NCBI GenBank assembly: GCA_040507895.1
Contig: JBEVNX010000252.1
Coordinates: 1-10,813, forward strand
Length of the DNA stretch: 10,813 nucleotides
Direction of reading: 5' to 3'
Source of the DNA: JBEVNX01 sp040507895
GTDB lineage: Bacteria > Desulfobacterota > Binatia > JACPRU01
This document shows, one piece after another, positions 1-6,833 of the stretch; position 1 is the first letter of the stretch, and the number at the start of each line of letters is the position of its first letter. Below the pieces are notes generated by a model. That model was given only the letters and a program-made list of their open reading frames with translations, had not been told where the DNA came from and did not search any database. Made by a program: the position numbers and the translations under genes.

Positions 1-74
1 CTCCGTCCGGATGCCTCGGATGGACTTCTGGACTAGCTTGGGCGTCCAGGCGGAATGGTCGCTGCGATCTCCTT

Positions 75-365
75 TTACGGGATCATCGCGCATTCGAACA
101 TCTTGTTGACGATCGGCGGCGCGACTTTGTTGATGAATGCGGCGCGCATATTCGGGTCGTCGCGCAGCAGCTGAACCAGTCTCTGTTCCTCGTCTGATTT
201 CGGCTTCTGCTTGTTCTGCCAGAGAGTCTCGCATGAGGACGACTGATACTTCTGGATGATCCTGTCGGCTATCGTGTTCATGACCGGGTACTCCTGAGCG
301 TAGAGAGCGCCGGCGCAGAGCACCGCGGGCAGCACTGCGAGCCAATAGGAACGTCGTCTGATCAT
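75..365 (-). CDS. Small exported two-cysteine protein, conserved hypothetical
   Basis: The 96-residue product begins with a Sec signal peptide: basic MIRRR, a hydrophobic stretch to about residue 21, and likely cleavage after the Ala of LYA (residue 23). The mature part, about 73 residues, is mostly predicted helical, with cysteines at 45 and 92 that could form one periplasmic disulfide. The C-terminal segment APPIVNKMFECAMIP resembles small hypothetical proteins I recall from betaproteobacteria, but I know no function for them. The ATG at 365 is chosen because a purine-rich GGGAGAAGAG ribosome site lies directly upstream; an upstream in-frame TTG at 407 would spoil the signal peptide. It is the last gene of the three-gene exported-protein cluster, 38 nt after the Gly-rich gene, so probably co-transcribed. 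Role unknown. Confidence 0.8.
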   Translation of the reverse strand: MIRRRSYWLAVLPAVLCAGALYAQEYPVMNTIADRIIQKYQSSSCETLWQNKQKPKSDEEQRLVQLLRDDPNMRAAFINKVAPPIVNKMFECAMIP

Positions 366-403
366 TCTCTTCTCCCTTTGCTCGAGTCTCGAGGCGTTGA
401 CCG

Positions 404-1240
404 TCAAGGCGCCGAGACGACGCGGTAGTAGACGCCGTTTGCGCCATAGGACGGTTTGAACCAGTTATTGCCGCAGAGGTAGTACGTCGAGCCGAGGCCG
501 CTCGGTTGCATGCATCCCGCCGGCAGCGTCGCGTAGATCGCCCCCATGGGGTAGCTCGCGCTGCCGGCAGGCGCCGCGGCCGCCGTGTTCGAGCTTCCCG
601 CGACGTAGCCGGCGTTGTAAGAGTTCGCCGAGGCCGCATTGGCCTGCGACGACGCCACGGCCGCCCCCGCCACCATGCCTACCGCCATACCAGCGGCGGC
701 GGCGCCACCCGTCGACCACCCCCCGCAGTTGGTGCAGGTCGATCCGTAGTAGTTCACGGTCGTCGGTGGATGGTACGACGAATAGCTTCCACCGTAGTAG
801 TTCGTCGTGTGATACGTCGCCGTCGTTCCTCCGGAGTAGTTCGTGTGAGTGGTCGCTCCGCCGTAAGATCCGCTGGTGTGGTACGTCGAGGTTCCATAGG
901 CGCTCTGAGAGCTCCAAGTGCCCCCACCGCCGGATGCGGAGCCGCCGGCCGCACCGTGACCGCTCCACGAGCCGTCGCCGCCGGACGCATAACCCCCGCG
1001 CGTGTTCGCCGCATGCCACGAGCCGTCGCCGCCGTACGCGTTGCCGCCGTGTGCACCCGCTGCGTTCCACGAGCCGCCTCCCCCGGACGCGCTACCGCCG
1101 TTCCTTCCCGAAGCGCTCCAGGATCCGCCCCCACCGGACGCGCTGCCGTGATATCCACTGTGACTCCACGCTGCCGCCGGACGGGGCGCCAGCGCTATGA
1201 TCAGAAGACCAGTCAAGCCGACGATGAGTGGTTTCATCAT
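404..1240 (-). CDS. Gly/Ser-rich exported protein with five 17-residue repeats
   Basis: The 278-residue product has a signal peptide (MMKPLIVG..., cleavage probably after PAAA, residue 24). Residues 32-116 are five tandem 17-residue repeats of pattern GxAxGGxGSWxxxxxxG (Thr replaces Ser in the fifth), each with one invariant Trp. A Tyr/Thr/Ser-rich stretch follows, then a CTNC motif (Cys169, Cys172). An Ala/Gly segment around residues 179-197 carries GxxxGxxxG (Gly184, 188, 192), a glycine-zipper pattern. The tail holds two cysteines (243, 256) and ends NGVYYRVVSAP; I recall similar tails in hypothetical envelope proteins of betaproteobacteria. The start is the ATG at 1240: AGGAGG lies 9 nt upstream, and the in-frame ATG at 1258 is part of that ribosome site. 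It begins 14 nt after the DUF2092 gene ends, so the two are very likely co-transcribed. Surface or envelope location is inferred; function unknown. Confidence 0.82.
   Translation of the reverse strand: MMKPLIVGLTGLLIIALAPRPAAAWSHSGYHGSASGGGGSWSASGRNGGSASGGGGSWNAAGAHGGNAYGGDGSWHAANTRGGYASGGDGSWSGHGAAGGSASGGGGTWSSQSAYGTSTYHTSGSYGGATTHTNYSGGTTATYHTTNYYGGSYSSYHPPTTVNYYGSTCTNCGGWSTGGAAAAGMAVGMVAGAAVASSQANAASANSYNAGYVAGSSNTAAAAPAGSASYPMGAIYATLPAGCMQPSGLGSTYYLCGNNWFKPSYGANGVYYRVVSAP
893..1147 (-). repeat. Five tandem 51-bp coding repeats in the Gly-rich gene
   Basis: Five consecutive 51-bp units encode 17-residue blocks beginning GSAS, GSAS, GNAY, GYAS and GSAS. Gly and Trp positions are kept while the six residues after Trp vary. 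Exact 17-residue spacing with diverged sequence suggests old internal duplication kept for a structural reason rather than recent slippage. Confidence 0.85.
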
Positions 1241-1254
1241 GGAACGATTCCTCC

Positions 1255-2115
1255 TCATTGAGCTTTGGATGACTTGCTCTTCGTGGTTCCCTTGCGCGGG
1301 GGCTCGGGTCGGAGATTGGCCGGCAGCTGCGAGTCCGGCCGGGCGAACTGGATCGGCGTCGCGTCGCCAGTGGACGCCTTGAAGGTGTCGGCAGGAACGG
1401 CAACGTTGAGCTGCCAGTTTGAGAGCTCCATGTCGTGGCGCAGCCGCGACGGATCATCGCGATACACCGCGCGAATCCTGCGCGGCAGCTTGTCCTCGGC
1501 GCCGATCCAGATCTGCGCGAACACGGAGTCGCTGACGTATGCGAGCATGTCGGTCGTGGTGCCGCCGACCACCTTGGATTGGCCGATGTAGAAGACCGTC
1601 TTCAGTGCGGGGGCGATGTCCTGGTACGGGTCGGCGACGATCAAGTCGGAAAAAGGAAAGTAGATCGCGGCGGAGTCGAAGGCAGCCTTCAGCGTGGCAT
1701 CGATCGTGGGCGGCGCCGGAGCCGTGGCTACGAGCTTCTCGGCCGGCGCGTACGCCACCATACTCTTGCCGTCGTAGTAGAACTCGGACGGAGGACCGTC
1801 GGCCGAAGTGATGACGCGAAGCTTGTCGGGCCGCTCGAGCGCGACCTCGTTCTTCACCGTATAGAGCAGAGGGGGACCGAGCGTGCTCGGGTTCTCGTAA
1901 GAGATCACGGCGGTGAACGACATCGAGTGCGCGGCCGCCAAGCGGCTGCTCGCGGCTTTCAGGATGTCGACCGCCTTCGGCTCCAGGCCGGTCACGATCG
2001 TGCCGACGGCCGGCGGCGGCGGCCCTTTCGACTTCGACTGCGCCTGAGCGGCATGACCGTTCACGGCAATCAGCATGCCGAGCGCGATCAGCGGGATGGA
2101 TCCGCTTCGAATCAT
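1255..2115 (-). CDS. DUF2092-type LolA-like periplasmic protein
   Basis: The 286-residue product starts with a signal peptide, cleaved probably after HAAQA (residue 25). The mature region reads like the DUF2092 family, which belongs to the LolA/LppX-like fold of periplasmic proteins that bind or carry lipid: an early helix (KAVDILKAASSRLAAAHSMS), then alternating strands including VALERPDKLRV, EFYYDGKSMVAYAP and a late block with DKLPRRIRAVYRDDP. The C-terminus is a Pro/Lys/Ser-rich tail. The ATG at 2115 is chosen because GAGGAGGAGG sits a few bases upstream; the longer reading frame would put charged residues ahead of the signal peptide. It is the first gene of a three-gene minus-strand cluster. 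The family call rests on recalled pattern, not a search; lipid binding is inferred from the fold family. Confidence 0.8.
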   Translation of the reverse strand: MIRSGSIPLIALGMLIAVNGHAAQAQSKSKGPPPPAVGTIVTGLEPKAVDILKAASSRLAAAHSMSFTAVISYENPSTLGPPLLYTVKNEVALERPDKLRVITSADGPPSEFYYDGKSMVAYAPAEKLVATAPAPPTIDATLKAAFDSAAIYFPFSDLIVADPYQDIAPALKTVFYIGQSKVVGGTTTDMLAYVSDSVFAQIWIGAEDKLPRRIRAVYRDDPSRLRHDMELSNWQLNVAVPADTFKASTGDATPIQFARPDSQLPANLRPEPPRKGTTKSKSSKAQ

Positions 2116-2515
2116 TGCCTCCTCCTCGTCAATTGCGCCAGCCCGTTGGCTGCCTGCCGCCTTCAGGAGCATGAACTTGCACCTGTCGGCGATTCAGCTG
2201 TCTCCTAGCCTCCCTTCTGTCCGATTGCCAGGCTCCGAGCGTTCCGTTCTCACCGCCGAGGTCCTGCTACTCACGCCAGGAGACCTGAGCCTTCCCGAAA
2301 ACGAGAGCAGGCTGATCTCGGCTTCCCAGAAGTGGCACATGTCGGGCCCTCCGAGGGAGCCCACGCTCGGGTCGCCGCACGAATCGCTCGGGTGTTCATC
2401 TTGCAACGGGCGGCGAAAACGAGGAAAACGCCTTTCCCAGCGAAGCTATCCTGCTGCTTGTCTGTCGGGAGCTGCGGCGGCGCGGTGATGTGATCAGACA
2501 GAAGGAGAGAAGAAC
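2116..2515. other. Divergent intergenic region with no supported gene
   Basis: These 400 bases separate the minus-strand exported-protein cluster from the plus-strand small-protein/HdeA pair, so both promoters should lie here. I could not find a convincing sigma70 box pair for either direction. Open frames exist on both strands but their composition is unlike the neighbouring proteins and they lack good ribosome sites. The visible structure is a direct repeat at 2364-2393 and an imperfect hairpin at 2344-2362. Confidence 0.6.
2364..2393. promoter_or_regulatory. Candidate operator: 9-bp direct repeat at 21-bp period
   Basis: CGCTCGGGT occurs at 2364-2372 and again exactly at 2385-2393. The 21-bp period is two helical turns, which would place both copies on the same face of DNA, as for a dimeric regulator. 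It lies about 120 bases before the start of the small basic protein gene. The motif is GC-rich in a GC-rich genome, so chance remains possible. Confidence 0.25.
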
Positions 2516-2716
2516 TTGTCGAGACAGATCCGCGCCGCGCGAACCGCTTTGGTTTTCGCGAAGAAGGCCCGCACCAAGGTTACGGGCTCCTACGTGAAGC
2601 AGTTCTCGAAGGTGCTTGCCGGCGTGAAGGTCGCGGGCGTCTACCAGATCGAGAACAAGCTCGACGCGGTAGTCCGATACGAGATGGCGGGACAGATCCC
2701 GCTGGTGAAGCAATAG
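2516..2716 (+). CDS. Small basic protein, function unknown
   Basis: The 66-residue product has 13 Lys/Arg and only 3 Asp/Glu, most of the positive charge in the first half (RQIRAART, AKKARTK). There is no signal peptide, no clear membrane segment and no cysteine, so a cytoplasmic, possibly nucleic-acid- or anion-binding protein is conceivable; that is inference only. The start is TTG at 2516: AAGGAG lies at 2502-2507, 8 nt upstream, and no ATG or GTG in frame fits as well. The gene ends 52 nt before the HdeA-family gene on the same strand, with a perfect 7-bp hairpin between them, so the two are probably co-transcribed. I do not recognise the family. Confidence 0.65.
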   Translation: MSRQIRAARTALVFAKKARTKVTGSYVKQFSKVLAGVKVAGVYQIENKLDAVVRYEMAGQIPLVKQ

Positions 2717-2723
2717 TCACGGT

Positions 2724-2742
2724 CCGCGGCAAGTCGCCGCGG
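2724..2742 (+). other. Perfect inverted repeat between two cistrons
   Basis: CCGCGGC (2724-2730) and GCCGCGG (2736-2742) form a perfect 7-bp GC stem with a 5-nt loop, 7 nt after the stop of the small basic gene and 26 nt before the HdeA-family start. No T-run follows, so it is not a classic terminator. A stabilising, processing or attenuating RNA hairpin is possible. Confidence 0.45.
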
Positions 2743-2768
2743 GAATCGAGTCCAAAAGGGAGGAAACC

Positions 2769-3077
2769 ATGAAGAGGAAATCGATCATCGCGTCGGCGGC
2801 TCTAGCCGCCGTGCTCGGCTGCATGGCGGCCCTACCCGTGCAAGCCGGCGAAAAGAAGCAGGCGGACATGATCACCTGCGAAGATTTTCTGAAGATGGCT
2901 CCGGCCTCCCAAGAGCGCATCGCCTACTGGGTCGACGGTTACCAAGAAGGCAACGGCAAGGCCGCCATCGAGGTCATCGAGTTCGACAAGTTCGGCCAAC
3001 CCGTCGGGGAAATCGTCGAAGACTGCAAGACGACCCCGAAGGAGACGCTTTGGCAGAAGCTCAAGAAGCGTCTCTAG
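2769..3077 (+). CDS. HdeA/HdeB-family periplasmic acid-stress chaperone-like protein
   Basis: The 102-residue product has a signal peptide, cleaved probably after PVQA (residue 26), and a mature region of about 76 residues. The mature part matches the HdeA family pattern: ITCEDFL near the start (Cys37), a helical middle, EDC (Cys86), and a basic C-terminal helix ending WQKLKKRL. The two cysteines are 49 residues apart, close to the 48 of the single disulfide in E. coli HdeA. HdeA-type proteins unfold in acid and hold periplasmic clients; whether this one does is inferred. Cys18 within LGC could be read as a poor lipobox, but the later PVQA site fits better. GGGAGG at 2758-2763, 5 nt before ATG, supports the start. 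It probably shares a transcript with the small basic gene upstream. Confidence 0.82.
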   Translation: MKRKSIIASAALAAVLGCMAALPVQAGEKKQADMITCEDFLKMAPASQERIAYWVDGYQEGNGKAAIEVIEFDKFGQPVGEIVEDCKTTPKETLWQKLKKRL

Positions 3078-3172
3078 AGCTCGTACTTTGGCCGCTAAGG
3101 ATACTGCTTGCGTTGGAGGCATGGCGCGAAGGCGTGTAGTCGCCCATGGATGTTGTCGGCACTTGCTGGCGT

Positions 3173-3196
3173 GCTCGCCGGAATGACCGGGCGAGC
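3173..3196. terminator. Possible terminator hairpin between convergent genes
   Basis: GCTCGCC (3173-3179) pairs with GGCGAGC (3190-3196), and the stem extends by two more G-C pairs across a single bulged G. It lies in the 169-base gap between the converging ends of the HdeA-family gene and zwf, about 50 bases past the zwf stop. No T-run follows on either strand, so if it terminates transcription it is atypical. Nothing else is visible in this gap. Confidence 0.3.
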
Positions 3197-3246
3197 GAAT
3201 AGCACATGGGCCGATTGCACCGGGATCCAGGCGGACCGCACGTCGC

Positions 3247-4622
3247 CTAGCCTGGCACGGTCGGGTTCTGCCAGCCTCCGGGTGGGGAGACGTTCCGGCC
3301 CACTTCGTTCGGCCCCCAAGTGCCGGGATCGTACGAGTAGACCGGCGTCCCGGCTTTGAGAGCCGGATCGACGATTCGCCACGCCTCCTCCACGTAGTCC
3401 TCGCGCGCGAACAGCGTCGCGTCTCCCACCATCGCGTCGCCGAGTACCCGCTCGTAGGCGTCCATCTCGGTTGCAGGCGGATGGCGGGTCACCAGCATCT
3501 CCGTCGTCGTGCTGACGGTGTCCTGCCCTTCGGCGATGACGTTCGCGCCGATCCCGATCGTTACGTCGGGACTGATCCGCAGTCGGCAAGCGTTCGGCTT
3601 GAGATCGTAGCCTTGGTACATCGTCGGAGGCTGGCGCAGCCGCACGACGATTTCCGTGCAGGTGACAGGAAGGCATTTCCCCGCTCGTATGTAGAAAGGG
3701 ACTCCTCTCCAGCGCCAGGAATCGACTTCGAGCCGTAGTGCCGCGAAGGTTTCGACCGCGGAGCTCGGCGCCACACCGTTTTCTTCCCGGTAGCCGCGGA
3801 ACTGTCCGCGGACGAGGTTCCTCGGCTCGAGAGGCGGTATCGCCTTCAACACCTATACCTTTTCGTCGCGAATCGATTCGCTGTCCGTTCTCACCGGAGG
3901 CTCCATCGCCAAGTTGGTCAGCACCTGGAACAGGTGATTCTGAACGACGTCCCGGATGGTACCCGTCGCGTCGTAAAACGCTCCTCGTCCCTGCACCCCG
4001 AAGTTCTCCGCCATCGTGATCTGCACGCTCTCGACGTGCTCGCGGTTCCAGAACGGCTCGAGGAACGCGTTGGCGAAGCGGAAGAAGAGCATGTTGTGGA
4101 CGGGCCGCTTGCCTAGGTAGTGATCGATGCGGAAGATCGCCTTCTCGTCGAATGTGCCGAACAGAATGCGGTTGAGATTCTGTGCTGAGGCCGGTCGGTC
4201 CCGAAAGGCTTTTCGACGATGACGCGGGCGTCCTTGGCGCATCCCGACTTGGCCAGCTGTTCCACGACCAATCCGAACATCGCGGGCGGGATCGCGAGGT
4301 ACTGCGCCGGCCGCTCTATGGAGCCGAGCTCCTTGCGAAGGGCCTCGAAGGTCGCGGGATCCTTGTAGTCGCCGTCGACGTAACGCAACAGACCACTCAG
4401 CTTTTCGAAGGCCTCGCGATCGAGCCCGCCGTGCTTCTCGAGGCTGTCCTTCGCGCGGGCCTTGAGCTGCTCGAGGCTCCATCCGGAACTGGCCACCCCG
4501 ATGACCGGCATTTCGAGGTGACCTCGTTTGATCATCGCCTGCAGCGCCGGGAAGATCTTCTTGTGCGCGAGATCTCCGGTGGCGCCGAAGAAGACCAATG
4601 CGCCCGAGTGTGCATCGCTCAT
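3247..4622 (-). pseudogene. zwf: Glucose-6-phosphate dehydrogenase, broken by a frameshift and an amber codon
   Basis: Glucose-6-phosphate dehydrogenase oxidises glucose 6-phosphate to 6-phosphogluconolactone with NADP or NAD, the first step of the oxidative pentose phosphate and Entner-Doudoroff routes. Corrected, the gene would encode 458 residues, a normal length. Family motifs are intact: nucleotide-binding GATGDLA (13-19), VEKPFG, the active-site RIDHYLGK (165-172), and a C-terminal end of usual type (TWGPNEV, PPGGWQNP). Two lesions interrupt it. At 4191-4193 one base is missing (GACCGGCC where GAC-CTG-GCC would restore DLASAQNLNRIL). At 3853-3855 TAG replaces what is AAG (Lys) in the family motif IRDEKVKVL, at corrected codon 257. 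As written, translation ends after about 169 residues. The ATG at 4622 has GAGG 5 nt upstream; a GTG at 4658 is the alternative. Either a recent pseudogene or sequence errors. Confidence 0.88.
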
Positions 4623-4755
4623 CGCGGCCTCACTTTGATATTCTGCGTTCGGCTTCACTTCACGCCCCCAGCCGCCTCACTCCCTTTCGTAGCGTCCCGG
4701 GGCTTGCATCACCCGATCGTTGATGATCTTCACCAGCACCTCAAGCGTGAGCTTC

Positions 4756-5829
4756 ATGCAAGGCTCCGAACGCAAAGACCTTGCCCGCACGACATTTCAG
4801 CTGCTGGCGCTCGGCACTTTGATCGCTGCCAGCATTTGGATCCTCAAACCCTTTCTCGTCCCCCTGACCTGGGCGATCACCATCGCGGTCGCCACTTGGC
4901 CATTGTTGCTGCGACTCCAGGCGCTGCTCGGCGGCCGGCGCTCGCTCGCCGTGGCGTCGATGACGGTAGCATTGCTGCTGGTGCTCGTGGTGCCGCTCTA
5001 TTTCGGCATCGCCACGGTGGTGAGCAACTCCCAGCAGATCGTCGACTGGTCGGAATCGGTTGCGAAGCTCGCCGTCCCTGAGCCTCCCGCGTGGCTCGAG
5101 ACGCTTCCGCTGGTCGGGCCCAAGCTCGTGGAGCAGTGGCACGAGGTCGCCGCCGCACGGCCGGAGGGAATCTGGGCGCGCCTCGCGCCGCTCGCCGACG
5201 ACTTGGGGCTGTGGTTCGTGGGTCAAGTCGGCAGCATCGGAATGCTGCTCGTCCATTTTCTCCTCACGGTGATATTCACCGCGATCCTGTATTCGAACGG
5301 CGAGGCGGCGGCGAGCACTGCGGACCGCTTCGCTCGCCGTCTTGCCGGGTTGCAGGGGGCGACTGCGGTACAGCTCGCCGCGCAGGCGGTTCGGGCCGTC
5401 GCGCTCGGCGTCGTCGGGACCGCCTTTTTTCAGTCCTTTCTCTCCGGAATCGGACTCGCCATCGCCGGCGTGCCCTTCGCGCCGATCTTGACCGTAGTGA
5501 TGTTCATCCTCTCGGTCGCGCAGATCGGTGTCTGGCCCGTTCTCGTGCTGGCGGTGATCTGGGTCTACAAAACCAGCAGCCTGGCGTGGGGGACGGGATT
5601 TCTGATTTGGGCGGTCTTCTGCAGTGTCTTCGATAACTTCCTGCGGCCGCTGTTGATTCGGCGCGGTGCCAACCTGCCGCTGCTACTGATCTTCGCAGGC
5701 GTCATCGGTGGGCTCGTTGCCTTCGGTGTCGTCGGGCTGTTCATCGGGCCGACGGTACTGGCCGTCGCCTACAAGCTGCTGGCGAACTGGACGTCCCTGA
5801 GCGCGGCCGCGGACGACGCTCCATCGTGA
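4756..5829 (+). CDS. ydiK: AI-2E family transporter, YdiK type
   Basis: The 357-residue inner-membrane protein closely follows E. coli YdiK of the AI-2E exporter (PerM/TqsA) superfamily: an N-terminal hydrophobic pair containing WILKPFLVPLTWA and ATWPLLLRLQ, then GGRRSLAV, a soluble segment with WLETLPLVGPKL, and a membrane bundle with LAAQAVRAVALGVVGTAF, GIGLAIAGVPFAP, FDNFLRPLLIRRGANLPL and the closing FGVVGLFIGPTVLAV. About seven to eight membrane segments are visible. Substrate is unknown; the family includes an autoinducer-2 exporter and ion exchangers, and the name should not be taken as a function. The ATG at 4756 is preferred because homologues begin about ten residues before RxDLxRT; TTG/ATG at 4720/4723 are alternatives. 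Its stop overlaps the start of the polyphosphate kinase gene, so the two are translationally linked. Confidence 0.85.
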   Translation: MQGSERKDLARTTFQLLALGTLIAASIWILKPFLVPLTWAITIAVATWPLLLRLQALLGGRRSLAVASMTVALLLVLVVPLYFGIATVVSNSQQIVDWSESVAKLAVPEPPAWLETLPLVGPKLVEQWHEVAAARPEGIWARLAPLADDLGLWFVGQVGSIGMLLVHFLLTVIFTAILYSNGEAAASTADRFARRLAGLQGATAVQLAAQAVRAVALGVVGTAFFQSFLSGIGLAIAGVPFAPILTVVMFILSVAQIGVWPVLVLAVIWVYKTSSLAWGTGFLIWAVFCSVFDNFLRPLLIRRGANLPLLLIFAGVIGGLVAFGVVGLFIGPTVLAVAYKLLANWTSLSAAADDAPS

Positions 5830-6734
5830 AGATCGAGCAAATCATCCGGCGCTCAGGTGAGCTCGCCAAGCCATTTCGGATCACTGACGGCAAGCGATTC
5901 CGCCTCGACGACATCGACCCCGGCGACACGCTGGAATTCCGCTCCGAGGACAAGCCGCGCGCCAAGGAAGCGCTCGGCATGGGCATCGAGGCGCTCGCCG
6001 AGCTGCAGGAAATGCTCTACGCGCAAGACCGCTGGGCGGTGCTGCTCGTCTTTCAGGCCATGGATGCGGCCGGCAAGGACGGCACGATCAAGCACGTCAT
6101 GTCCGGCGTCAACCCGCAGGGCTGCGAGGTGTATTCGTTCAAGGCGCCGTCCGACGAAGAGCTGGATCACGACTATCTCTGGCGCTCGATGAAGTCGCTG
6201 CCGCGGCGCGGACACATCGGTATCTTCAACCGCAGCTACTACGAGGAGACGCTCGTGGTCCGCATCCATCGCGAGCTGCTGGCGAAGCAGAAGCTCCCGC
6301 CAGAGGTGTTCGGCAAGGACATCTGGGACGAGCGCTACGAGGACATCTGCAACTTCGAGCGATACCTCACACGGAACGGGGTCGTGGTCCGCAAATTCTT
6401 TCTTCACGTATCGAAGAAAGAGCAGAAGAAGCGGTTCCTCGAGCGGCTCGAGAATCCCGAGAAGAACTGGAAGTTCTCGATCAGCGACATCAACGAGCGG
6501 GAATTCTGGAACGACTACATGAAGGCATACGAGGATGCGATCCGCAACACGGCCACCAAGGACGCTCCGTGGTACGTCGTGCCCGCCGACAACAAGTGGT
6601 TCACGCGCGTCGTCGTCGCCGCGGCCATCGTCGATACGCTTGGCTCGCTCGGCCTCGGCTATCCGGAGATCGACAAGAGTCGGCGAAAGGAGCTCGAGGC
6701 GGCGAAGCGCGCTCTACTGCGCAACCGAGACTAA
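5826..6734 (+). CDS. ppk2: Polyphosphate kinase 2 family protein (PPK2, class III-like)
   Basis: The 302-residue cytoplasmic enzyme belongs to the PPK2 family, which moves phosphate between polyphosphate and nucleotides. The P-loop is FQAMDAAGKDGTIKHV (about 76-91) with Lys84; HVMSGVNPQG and SFKAPS follow. The Walker B-like strand is IGIFNRSYYEE (131-141), and the lid region is KKEQKKRFLERL with the later Arg/Lys-rich helix. The single-domain length and the AAGKDGTIKHVMSGVNPQG sequence resemble class III members, which can phosphorylate both AMP and ADP; the class is my inference from recalled sequences. It starts with GTG at 5826, overlapping the TGA of the ydiK-like gene (GTGA), so translation is probably coupled. 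The C-terminal segment ends in a basic helix (KSRRKELEAAKRALLRNRD). No defects seen. Confidence 0.9.
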   Translation: MKIEQIIRRSGELAKPFRITDGKRFRLDDIDPGDTLEFRSEDKPRAKEALGMGIEALAELQEMLYAQDRWAVLLVFQAMDAAGKDGTIKHVMSGVNPQGCEVYSFKAPSDEELDHDYLWRSMKSLPRRGHIGIFNRSYYEETLVVRIHRELLAKQKLPPEVFGKDIWDERYEDICNFERYLTRNGVVVRKFFLHVSKKEQKKRFLERLENPEKNWKFSISDINEREFWNDYMKAYEDAIRNTATKDAPWYVVPADNKWFTRVVVAAAIVDTLGSLGLGYPEIDKSRRKELEAAKRALLRNRD

Positions 6735-6777
6735 AATGGCCTGTAGCGGACGAGTCGATGAGCTGGACACGAGCGGG

Positions 6778-6807
6778 TTGACGGAGCAAGCTCCAACCTC
6801 GTAGAAA
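6778..6807 (+). promoter_or_regulatory. Candidate sigma70 promoter for the lipoprotein gene
   Basis: TTGACG at 6778-6783 (5 of 6 to consensus) is followed after 18 bases by TAGAAA at 6802-6807 (4 of 6). Transcription would start near 6814, just ahead of the GGAGGG ribosome site at 6821-6826. The spacing and placement fit, but the -10 box is weak. Confidence 0.4.
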
Positions 6808-6833
6808 ATCCCGATATCTAGGAGGGAATTCCA

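Noticed and set aside
506..1261. Long plus-strand open frame opposite the Gly-rich gene
   Set aside because: Arg-rich composition typical of the antisense of GC-rich Gly/Ser codons; the minus-strand gene has a signal peptide, repeats and a ribosome site.
2344..2362. Imperfect hairpin GGGC...GCCC in the divergent gap
   Set aside because: Contains a mismatch and a G-T pair, has no downstream T-run and no clear position relative to a gene.
2194..2406. Minus-strand 70-codon frame in the same gap
   Set aside because: No ribosome site or recognisable sequence; ends ahead of the DUF2092 gene without any sign of coupling.
2171..2488. Plus-strand frame in the divergent gap, starting at an ATG after AGGAGC
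   Set aside because: Translation is Ser/Pro/Arg-rich without domain or signal peptide; most probably non-coding leader sequence.
3247..3852. Separate gene starting at GTG 3852 for the C-terminal part of glucose-6-phosphate dehydrogenase
   Set aside because: The GTG directly follows the in-frame TAG and the sequence continues the family alignment; it is the tail of the broken zwf, not an independent domain.
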